DNA of 64,000 bases from contig QVIN01000005.1 of NCBI GenBank assembly GCA_003416985.1, positions 186,001 through 250,000 of the forward strand, given 5' to 3'. The notes under the pieces are model-generated. The model saw only the letters and a list, made by a program, of their open reading frames with translations. It made no database searches and had not been told where the DNA came from. Made by a program: the position numbers and the translations under genes. Below, one piece after another: positions 42,462 to 49,682 of the stretch. Numbering within the stretch: position 1 is the first letter of the stretch; each line of letters opens with the position of its first letter. This DNA is from Duganella sp. BJB480. Lineage in GTDB: Bacteria; Pseudomonadota; Gammaproteobacteria; Burkholderiales; Burkholderiaceae_D.

Positions 42462-44306
42462 TCAGGCGGACAGCGTGGTGTTATGGACCTTGCCGCCGAT
42501 GGCGACATTGTCCAGCTTCAGGCCCTGCACGTTGTAGAGGTACCAGGGCTGTTCCAGGTTGGCCGGCGTGCCGAAGTCGCAGTCGGCGATGGTGACGCCG
42601 GTGACCGGAACGACAGCGGGCATCGGCAGCGGGCCATTGTAGTCCGAGGCCACCGGGCCCAGTATCACGATCGCCTGGTAGCACGAGACCATCTTGCCGT
42701 CCTTGGTCTTCACATCGCCGACCTTGACGTTGGAGATGTGGACGTTGCTGACCACCGGCGGCCGTGTGCGGACATTGTCGCTGATCGGCGTGTAATCGCA
42801 ATCGAAGGTGACGATGGCGCCGGCCGCCGTGGCGACGGTCTTCGATTGAATCGGCGACCCTGGTAGCGATGCGTAGAACGAGGGGCTGGTCTGCACGCCG
42901 TTCGGTATCGAGATGTCGCGCACATAGAAATTGCGCAGGTAGCCGCCGCGATTGAGATTGGTCTTCAAACGGATCGCGGTGTTGAGCGGATTGGTGGCCC
43001 AGTTGATGTTCTGGAAAACCAGCTTTTGCGCGTAGACGTTCTGGATGCCGCCCGCCATCTCGCTGCCCAGCGTGACGGCGCCATGGCCGCTCTGCATGGT
43101 GCAGTTCTGGATCACGATGTTCTGCGACGGCCCATACTGCGTATCGAGATCCTTGCCGGCCTTGATGGCGATGCAGTCGTCGCCGGTGTCGAAGGTGCAG
43201 CCGTCGATCAGCACATGGTCGCAGGCCTCGGGGTCGAAGCCGTCGCTGTTGGGGCCCAGGCTCTCGCAGTGCACCTTGCGGATGACGATGTTGCGGCAGT
43301 GGACAGGGTGGTGCTGCCAGAACGGCGTGTGCGTGACGTGGTAACCCTGCAGCAGCACGTTGGTGCAGCCGATCAGCTGTATCATCGGCGGCCGCAGGTA
43401 GTGGCCCAGGCCGAACACGCGGCGGGACAGCGGCACACCCGCTTCCGACAGCGCCGGCAGGTACTGCGCGTCCGCGCGCCAGCGGGCGCCTTCGCCTTGT
43501 ATCAGCAGGCGTTCCGCTTCGGTGAGCTGCGGCGCGATGGTGGACAGCGATTCGGCGTTCATCGGATTCTCGGTGTTCTCCGACATTTTCCCTTTGGTGA
43601 AATTGGGCGTCGAGCCTTGCGCGACCGCGTTCAGCGTTTTGAGTTTGCCTTTCCAGGTCCACCAGCAGTCGCCTTGATCGTTGAACGGCACGCCGCCCTG
43701 GCCGTTCAGGGTGCTGGTCCAGTCGTCGCCGGTCAGGGCGATGTTGTCCTGGCCGTAGGCGTAGATCATCGACGAGAAGTTCAGGCAGTCGTTGCTCTGC
43801 CAGCGCGAGATCGTCAGCTTGCCCTGCTTGCCGCAATCGATGTCGCCATACTTGGCGTAGTCCGCAGGGTTGTTGCTGAAGTAGATGTGGGCGCCCGCGC
43901 TCAGGTGCAGGTTGACGTTCGAGCGTAGCACGATCGGGCCGGCGCAGTACCAGTTCCCGGCGGGGACCAGCACGCGCCCGCCGCCCGCGTTATGGCAGGC
44001 GGCGATGGCGGCCTTGAAGGCGGCGTAGCAGTCGTGCGATCCGGCGGCCGGGGTGTCGACGGTGTCCTGTTCCTCGAAAGAGATCCAGGCTTTGACCTTG
44101 GCCATCTTGCAGGTGCGCGCGCCATAGGCAGTGATGGTGAAGTCCTGCTTGCGGAAGGTGAGCGGTTTGGAGACGCGGTCGATGATGGCCTGCGCCTGCA
44201 GCCAGGGATCGGGCGCGGTGGCGGCGCGCGCCGGCACGCCGAGCGACAGGCCGGCGGCTGCGGGCAGGACTTTCATCAGGTTGCGGCGCTGGGTATTGAT
44301 CGTCAT
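42462..44306 (-). CDS. Tat-exported GH28 polygalacturonase-like enzyme, copy 1
   Basis: A 614-residue GH28 right-handed beta-helix glycosidase with a Tat signal (QRRNLMKVLPAAAGLSLG, residues 6-23). Catalytic motifs are NSDGFDPEAC, TGDDCIAIKAG, SGHGAVTLGS and IRLKTN (residues about 355-470), the full GH28 set. It should hydrolyse galacturonan or related pectin in the periplasm or outside. The ATG at 44306 is taken because AGGA is upstream and the Tat leader starts there. It is 10 bases after the GH28-CE8 gene and strongly resembles the GH28 at 47796. Confidence 0.9.
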   Translation of the reverse strand: MTINTQRRNLMKVLPAAAGLSLGVPARAATAPDPWLQAQAIIDRVSKPLTFRKQDFTITAYGARTCKMAKVKAWISFEEQDTVDTPAAGSHDCYAAFKAAIAACHNAGGGRVLVPAGNWYCAGPIVLRSNVNLHLSAGAHIYFSNNPADYAKYGDIDCGKQGKLTISRWQSNDCLNFSSMIYAYGQDNIALTGDDWTSTLNGQGGVPFNDQGDCWWTWKGKLKTLNAVAQGSTPNFTKGKMSENTENPMNAESLSTIAPQLTEAERLLIQGEGARWRADAQYLPALSEAGVPLSRRVFGLGHYLRPPMIQLIGCTNVLLQGYHVTHTPFWQHHPVHCRNIVIRKVHCESLGPNSDGFDPEACDHVLIDGCTFDTGDDCIAIKAGKDLDTQYGPSQNIVIQNCTMQSGHGAVTLGSEMAGGIQNVYAQKLVFQNINWATNPLNTAIRLKTNLNRGGYLRNFYVRDISIPNGVQTSPSFYASLPGSPIQSKTVATAAGAIVTFDCDYTPISDNVRTRPPVVSNVHISNVKVGDVKTKDGKMVSCYQAIVILGPVASDYNGPLPMPAVVPVTGVTIADCDFGTPANLEQPWYLYNVQGLKLDNVAIGGKVHNTTLSA

Positions 44307-44316
44307 GCGGTGATTC

Positions 44317-46950
44317 CTATTCGTCCGAATTGTTGAACTCACCGAGGAAGACTTCCGCCGGCGATGGTTTTGCGGTGTAGCCGAGATCCGTGACGGGATC
44401 GATGCCGGCTTTGACCAGGTTGTTCCAATGGTCGTCGGAGTTGTATTGGACCGGGCGGTAGGCCAGCGTTCCCTTCTTGTTCCAGTCCGACCACGGCGAC
44501 GTGCGGTTGATGTGCGCGCCGATGCGCGAATTCATGACCACCATTTTGCCGACGGCTTCCAGCGAGTTCCTGGCGATGGTGCCTTTGGGCGCCTGGTAGC
44601 CGTTGCTTGGGCCGAAGGTGCATGCATAGCCATCGACGGGGACTTTGTCGTAGGGTGTGCAGCGCGAGTTATGGAACCATTGGCGCAGCAGGTAGAACGC
44701 GCCGTTGCGCGCATTGGGCGAGGCGTCGTGCGTGAAGCGGCAATTGTCGAAGACGAAGCCGTAGCGGGTTTTGACGTGGGTGTCCGGCGCGGCGGCGTAG
44801 GACAGGCCACGGTCGCCCAGCGATCTGATTTCGGTCTGGTGGAAGTAGGCGGTGCTGTCGCCGAAGATGAAATCGACGTCGCCTTCGATGTAGGACTTGT
44901 TGAAGAAGCTGCGCGAGGTGGTCGCGATCTGTGGGGACTTGAGGTACAGCGTGTCCTGGAAGCCGATCAGGCGGATGTTTTCGAATTGCGCCTTGTCGGC
45001 GCCGTCCACTTGCAGCGCCAGCGCCTGGTGGTGGATGTTGTTGATGTTGGGGAGCGCCTCGGCGCGGGCGTTGCCGGTGTCCTTGTTGTAGCCGTTTTCG
45101 AACGTCAGGTTGCGGGCCTGGAAGCCTTTGTCCTGAACCCAGACGGTGGCGGTGCCGAAGGTGCCGATCTGCGCGCGGTCCTTGATGGATGCGTACATGG
45201 CCTGCACCGCCGGCGCGGCCTTGGCGAATTGCGCGTCGTACTGCCGGGCGTAGTCGGCGCCGGTGTTGGAGGCGTCCAGTTTGGCGGTGATCTTCGTGGC
45301 GCTGGCGTCCTTGCCTTCGCCGTACATGGTGATCGGTGCGGCGGAGGCGGGAATGTAGACCAGCTCCTGATAGGTCCCCGGCTTGAGCAGCATGTAAAGC
45401 CGCTTTGCGGGATGGTCCCTGCTGTCGGCGACCGCGCGGCTGACGGCTTCCTGCACGGTGTGGAACAGTTTGACGCCGTCGGCCTTGGCGGCCTTGTCGA
45501 CGATGTAGTCGGGAGTGAAGGCCGCGCCTTTCGCCAGCGGGTCCGCCAGCGGATCCCACGGGTCGATGGTTTCATTGCCGGCGGCGCCGACATACTTCAG
45601 CACTTCGGCGTACGCATACTGCCTGGATTGTTCGATGCTGAGTTGCGGCCGCGTGGTGATCGTTGCGACGGCAGGGAAGGCGGTAAAACGGTCGGTGCAA
45701 GCGGCGGCAGGCGCGGAGATGATGTCGCCCCTGAGCTCCGCGAATTCGACCCGCCTGTCGGCCTTGCCGGCGATGTCGACGTCGCGCAGCGTGGCCTGCA
45801 GCGGATGTTGCGCGTCGTAGCCTTGCATGATCACGCGGCCCGGCGTCACGCTATGCACGCCGTCGAAGGCGATATTGGTGTAGACCGGAATCTGCGAGCC
45901 CTCGGCGTTTGGATTGTAGTGCGTGCTGATGTCGATCGGCGTCTTGACGTCGCGCAGGCAGACGTTCCGGTAACTGACCTGGTCCACCACGCCGCCGCGT
46001 GAGACGTCGCTCTTGATGCGCAGGCCGGACGTGGTGCCGTCCATGCTCAGGTCCTCCACCAGAACGCGACGCACGCCGCCGTTGGTCTCGCTGCCGATGG
46101 ACATGCCATGGCCGCTGTAGAAGTGGTTGTGCAAAATGGAGATGTTTTCCGTCGGCCCATTGCCGCCGGCCTTGATGGCGATGTTGTCGTCGCCGGTGCG
46201 GATATGGCTGTAGGCGATGGTGATGTTGCGCGACGAGATGGGATCGATACCGTCCGTATTGCGCGCGGTGGCCGGCGTATCGATACGCATGCCCCATGCG
46301 GTGAAGCCGTCCACATTGTTCAGCGTGACGTGGAAATTGGGCGAATTGCGCAAGGTGATCTTGTGCAGCGTGAAGTCCTGCGAACCGGTGACTTCGATCA
46401 GGCGCGGCACGTTCTGGCGGGCGTCCTCCTTCTGCGCGCGGCGGGCCAGCTGCCACCACGATTCGCTGATGCCGTCGACCACGTGGCCGCCCTGGCCGTC
46501 AACGGTGCCTTCGCCGAGGATGCCGCTGCCCTTGGTCTTGTCGGCGGTGATGAAGGGCTTGCAGCCTCTACCCAGCTTGTCCACCGTGCCGCAAGTGCCG
46601 GCGCCACGGTCGAACAGTTTGGGGTTGGTGCTGGCGTACAGCGTGGTCGCGGCATCGATCAGCAGGCTGACGCCGTTGCGTAGCACGAGCGGCCCGGCGA
46701 CGAATCCGCGCTTCTCGTTTTGCGAGGACAGGCGCACCGCCTGCCCGGCCGCGCATTTGTCGATGGCGTTCTGGATGCGGGCGGTATCGTCGTTGCCGGC
46801 GGCGGCGCTATCGCCGGTGGCCGTCAGGATGGCGCAAGCCGGGGGCGCGACGGGCTCCACGACCTTGCGCGCATCCTGCGCGTACACGGTGCTGACGCCG
46901 GAAGCGGCCAGCAGGAAGGCGATGCCCGCCGGCGACAACTGTCTCGTCAT
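44317..46950 (-). CDS. GH28-CE8 fusion: polygalacturonase plus pectin methylesterase
   Basis: An 877-residue bifunctional protein. After a signal peptide (about 1-25) comes a GH28 domain (about 30-420) with NTDGIDP, TGDDNIAIK, SGHGMSIGS near 279 and LRIKSD. After a linker near 425-450, a pectinesterase (CE8) domain runs to the end with VDGADKAQFENIRLIGFQDTLY (Gln/Asp near 663-666) and the catalytic GDVDFIFGDSTAYF (Asp near 692). The esterase removes methyl groups so that the hydrolase can cut. The start overlaps the CE12 stop (ATGA) with GGAG upstream. No frameshift is visible across the junction. Confidence 0.92.
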   Translation of the reverse strand: MTRQLSPAGIAFLLAASGVSTVYAQDARKVVEPVAPPACAILTATGDSAAAGNDDTARIQNAIDKCAAGQAVRLSSQNEKRGFVAGPLVLRNGVSLLIDAATTLYASTNPKLFDRGAGTCGTVDKLGRGCKPFITADKTKGSGILGEGTVDGQGGHVVDGISESWWQLARRAQKEDARQNVPRLIEVTGSQDFTLHKITLRNSPNFHVTLNNVDGFTAWGMRIDTPATARNTDGIDPISSRNITIAYSHIRTGDDNIAIKAGGNGPTENISILHNHFYSGHGMSIGSETNGGVRRVLVEDLSMDGTTSGLRIKSDVSRGGVVDQVSYRNVCLRDVKTPIDISTHYNPNAEGSQIPVYTNIAFDGVHSVTPGRVIMQGYDAQHPLQATLRDVDIAGKADRRVEFAELRGDIISAPAAACTDRFTAFPAVATITTRPQLSIEQSRQYAYAEVLKYVGAAGNETIDPWDPLADPLAKGAAFTPDYIVDKAAKADGVKLFHTVQEAVSRAVADSRDHPAKRLYMLLKPGTYQELVYIPASAAPITMYGEGKDASATKITAKLDASNTGADYARQYDAQFAKAAPAVQAMYASIKDRAQIGTFGTATVWVQDKGFQARNLTFENGYNKDTGNARAEALPNINNIHHQALALQVDGADKAQFENIRLIGFQDTLYLKSPQIATTSRSFFNKSYIEGDVDFIFGDSTAYFHQTEIRSLGDRGLSYAAAPDTHVKTRYGFVFDNCRFTHDASPNARNGAFYLLRQWFHNSRCTPYDKVPVDGYACTFGPSNGYQAPKGTIARNSLEAVGKMVVMNSRIGAHINRTSPWSDWNKKGTLAYRPVQYNSDDHWNNLVKAGIDPVTDLGYTAKPSPAEVFLGEFNNSDE

Positions 46951-47738
46951 TGCTCGCTCTCCGGCTTGAATTGGCCGGCCGTCTCCGGCAAGGCGCGCTT
47001 CATCTCCTCCATCACCATGCGCGAGAAGTAGGCTGCGCCCTTGACGCCGACGTGCGTGCGGTCGAACGCGGATTTCGCCGCGCCGGCCACTTCCACTTTG
47101 CCGGCCGCCAGCGCGGCCTCGGGGATTTTTTCGGGACGCGGCGCCACGGCGAGCGTGTCCGCCTCGTCCTCGCCCATCGCCTGCACGGCGGCGTAGCTGT
47201 CGGCGTTCAGGTCCAGTAGCGCGACGTGCTGCGCGGCGGCGGTGGCGCGCACCGCGTCGGCCCAGGGCTGCAGGTTGTTTTCCAGGACTTTGTTGGTGAA
47301 GCTGCGGCGCGTCAGCGGCGTGACCAGCACCGGGATGCCGCCCAGCGCCTTGACCTCCTGCACGTAGCGGGTCATGTTGACGGGGAATTCGGTTTTCAGG
47401 TCGGTCGAGCGGCCAGGCTTGCCCGGCTGGTCGTTGTGGCCGAACTGGATCAGCACATAGGTGGCGCGATAGGCCGCGGAGCCGCGCAGCAGGCCTTCCA
47501 CCTCGTCCCAGCGGCCTTCGGCGCGGAAGCTGCTGGAACTGCGGCCGCCCTTGGCCAGATTGAGGCAGGTGTTGGCGCGGTTGATGCGCGCGCAGAAGGC
47601 GTCGCCGTAGCCGCTGCTGTTGGCCATCGTCGAATCGCCGACCAGGATCACGCGGACAGGCTTGGCCGGCGCTTCGGCGGCGTGGCTGGCGCCGGCCAGC
47701 ATCAGGACAGTGGCGATGGTGAGACTGTGGAGGTTCAT
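46947..47738 (-). CDS. CE12-type rhamnogalacturonan acetylesterase
   Basis: A 263-residue SGNH esterase with a signal peptide (LTIATVLMLAGASHA). Block motifs are GDSTM near residue 34-38 (nucleophile Ser), AKGGRSS near 62, FGHNDQP near 99 and the C-terminal DRTHVGVKG near 227-235 (Asp/His). This is the rhamnogalacturonan/pectin acetylesterase family, which removes acetyl groups from pectin. It is translationally coupled to the GH28-CE8 gene. The start at 47738 is preferred; an upstream TTG at 47756 would fall in the terminator. Confidence 0.9.
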   Translation of the reverse strand: MNLHSLTIATVLMLAGASHAAEAPAKPVRVILVGDSTMANSSGYGDAFCARINRANTCLNLAKGGRSSSSFRAEGRWDEVEGLLRGSAAYRATYVLIQFGHNDQPGKPGRSTDLKTEFPVNMTRYVQEVKALGGIPVLVTPLTRRSFTNKVLENNLQPWADAVRATAAAQHVALLDLNADSYAAVQAMGEDEADTLAVAPRPEKIPEAALAAGKVEVAGAAKSAFDRTHVGVKGAAYFSRMVMEEMKRALPETAGQFKPESEQ

Positions 47739-47753
47739 GTTCGGTATCCGGGA

Positions 47754-47791
47754 CAAAAAAAAGGCGCCGGCCGCGTCGCGGTCCGGCGCCT
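47754..47791 (-). terminator. Rho-independent terminator after the second GH28 gene
   Basis: Read on the minus strand, AGGCGCCGGA pairs with CCGGCGCCT across a GC-rich loop and is followed by eight T residues. It lies just past the stop of the GH28 gene at 47796 and before the CE12 gene, so the receptor-GH28 pair and the CE12-GH28/CE8-GH28 set may be partly separate transcripts. Confidence 0.85.
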
Positions 47792-47795
47792 GGAC

Positions 47796-49682
47796 TCAGG
47801 CGGAGAAGTTTTGATTCACGGCCTTGCCGCCGATCTTGACGTTCTTCAGTTTCAATCCCTTGACGTTGTACAGGTACATCGGCTTGTCGGCGTTGACCGG
47901 CGTGCCCAGGTCGCAGTCGCTGATTTCGATGTCGGACACCGGCAGCACCTTCGGCTTGCCCGGGCCGTTGTAGTCCGACGCCACCGGCCCCAGGATCACG
48001 ATGGCCTGGTAGCAGGAATAACTGCCATCCTTGGTCGCGACGTTGGCGCAAGTGACGTTCGAGATCCGCACATGGCTGACGCTCGGCGGACGGATACGCA
48101 CGTTGTCGTTGACCGGATCGTAGCCACAGTCGATGGTGATGATGCCGCCGGCCGATGTGGCCACCGATTTGGTCGGGATCAGCGAACCTGGCAGCGAAGA
48201 ATAGAACGCCGGCGTGGTGCGGATGCCGTTCGGGATATGCACGTTCCGCACATGCATATTGCGCAGGTAGCCGCCGCGGCTCATATTGGTCTTGAGGCGG
48301 ATCGCGATGTTCAGCGGATCGGTTTTCCAGTTGCTGTTCTCGAACACCAGGTTTTGCGCGTAGATGTTCTCGATCCCGCCGGACATGATGCTGCCCAGCG
48401 TGAGCGCACCGTGGCCGCTCTGCATTTTGCAGTTCTGGATCACGATGTCCTTGGCGGGCCCGAACTGGATGTCCGGTCCCTTGCCCGAGTCGATGGCGAT
48501 GCAGTCGTCGCCGGTGTTGAAGTGGCAGTCCTCGATCAACACCTTGGTGCACGATTCTGGATCGAAGCCGTCGCTGTTGGGGCCCATGCTGTTGGCGTAG
48601 ACCTTCTTCACATGCATATTGTGGCAGTTGACCGGATTGTGCTGCCAGAACGGCGTGTTGGTGGTCTGGTAGCCCTCGAACAGCACGTTGGTGCAGCTGA
48701 TGAACTGCACCATGTGCGGACGCAGGTAATGGCCGATGCCGAAGATGCGCTTCTCCACCGGCACGCGGGCTTCCGCCAGCGAGCGCAGATAGTAGGAGTC
48801 GGTGCGCCACTTGTCGTTCGGACCCTGGATGAACGCGGCTTCCGCCTCGTTCAGGTGCGGCGCGATTTCGCGCAGCGAGACCGGGTTGGCCGGATTGACA
48901 TGCACTTCGGTCTTGCCCTTGGTGTGCTTGACGTAGTTGCCCGCGCCGGCGGCGATGTCGCCGGCCCAATTCGGTTTCTCGCGGCCCTTCCACGACCACC
49001 AGCAATCCGGGTCGCCGTCGAAGGCCACGCCGGCCTGGCCGTCCAGGATGCTGGTCCAGTCCTCGCCGGTCAGGGCGATGTTGTCCTGGCCGTGCGCGTA
49101 CACCATCGACGAGTAGTTCAGCAGGTCGTTGCCTTCCCAGCGCGTGATCGACAGCTTGCCGTTCTTGCCGCAATCGTAGGCGCCGTACTTGGCGTAGTCG
49201 GCCGGGTTGTTGCTGAAGTAGACGTGGGCTCCCGCCTTCAGGTGCACGTTCACGTTCGACAGCAGCACGATAGGGCCGGCGCACAGCCAGTTCCCGGCCG
49301 GGATCACCACGCGGCCGCCGCCGGCCTTGTGGCAGGCCTCGATGGCCTTGGCGATCGCCGGGTAGCAGTCGGGCGAGCCGGCCGCCGGGGTTTGCAGCGT
49401 GGCCGATTCGGTGAACGAGGTCCACGCCGTCACCGGCTTCACTTCGCAGGTGGCAGCGCCGAAGGCGGTCACCACGAAGTCCTCGTCGCGGAACTTCAAC
49501 GGCTGCTTGAAGCGGTCGATGATGGCCTGCGCCTCCTTCCACGGATCGGCCGCCTTGGCGCCGGCCGCCAGCGCGGCCGGGCCGGCGGCGCCGGTCAGGC
49601 CGGCCGCCGACAAGGCCTGCAGAAAGCGGCGGCGGCCGAGGCCTCCGCCTTGCTGTTCGTCTTTATGCATCTGTGCTCTCAT
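47796..49682 (-). CDS. Tat-exported GH28 polygalacturonase-like enzyme, copy 2
   Basis: A 628-residue GH28 enzyme with a Tat leader (GRRRFLQALSAAGLTGAAG, residues 16-34). Catalytic motifs NSDGFDPESC, TGDDCIAID, SGHGALTLGS and IRLKTN are intact. It is colinear and highly similar to the copy at 42462 (for example DPW.EAQAIIDR, GGGRV..PAGNW, FSNNPADYAKYG), so they are tandem paralogues split by CE12 and the fusion. The ATG at 49682 overlaps the receptor stop (TGATG); the ATG at 49670, behind GAGAG, is an alternative. Confidence 0.9.
   Translation of the reverse strand: MRAQMHKDEQQGGGLGRRRFLQALSAAGLTGAAGPAALAAGAKAADPWKEAQAIIDRFKQPLKFRDEDFVVTAFGAATCEVKPVTAWTSFTESATLQTPAAGSPDCYPAIAKAIEACHKAGGGRVVIPAGNWLCAGPIVLLSNVNVHLKAGAHVYFSNNPADYAKYGAYDCGKNGKLSITRWEGNDLLNYSSMVYAHGQDNIALTGEDWTSILDGQAGVAFDGDPDCWWSWKGREKPNWAGDIAAGAGNYVKHTKGKTEVHVNPANPVSLREIAPHLNEAEAAFIQGPNDKWRTDSYYLRSLAEARVPVEKRIFGIGHYLRPHMVQFISCTNVLFEGYQTTNTPFWQHNPVNCHNMHVKKVYANSMGPNSDGFDPESCTKVLIEDCHFNTGDDCIAIDSGKGPDIQFGPAKDIVIQNCKMQSGHGALTLGSIMSGGIENIYAQNLVFENSNWKTDPLNIAIRLKTNMSRGGYLRNMHVRNVHIPNGIRTTPAFYSSLPGSLIPTKSVATSAGGIITIDCGYDPVNDNVRIRPPSVSHVRISNVTCANVATKDGSYSCYQAIVILGPVASDYNGPGKPKVLPVSDIEISDCDLGTPVNADKPMYLYNVKGLKLKNVKIGGKAVNQNFSA

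Noticed and set aside
44317..49542. A 1741-codon minus-strand open frame that would fuse three pectinase genes
   Set aside because: Only the part from 46950 down has protein-like sequence (GH28-CE8). The rest is an out-of-frame read-through over CE12 and the second GH28 gene, rich in Arg/Gly/Gln as expected from high-GC DNA.
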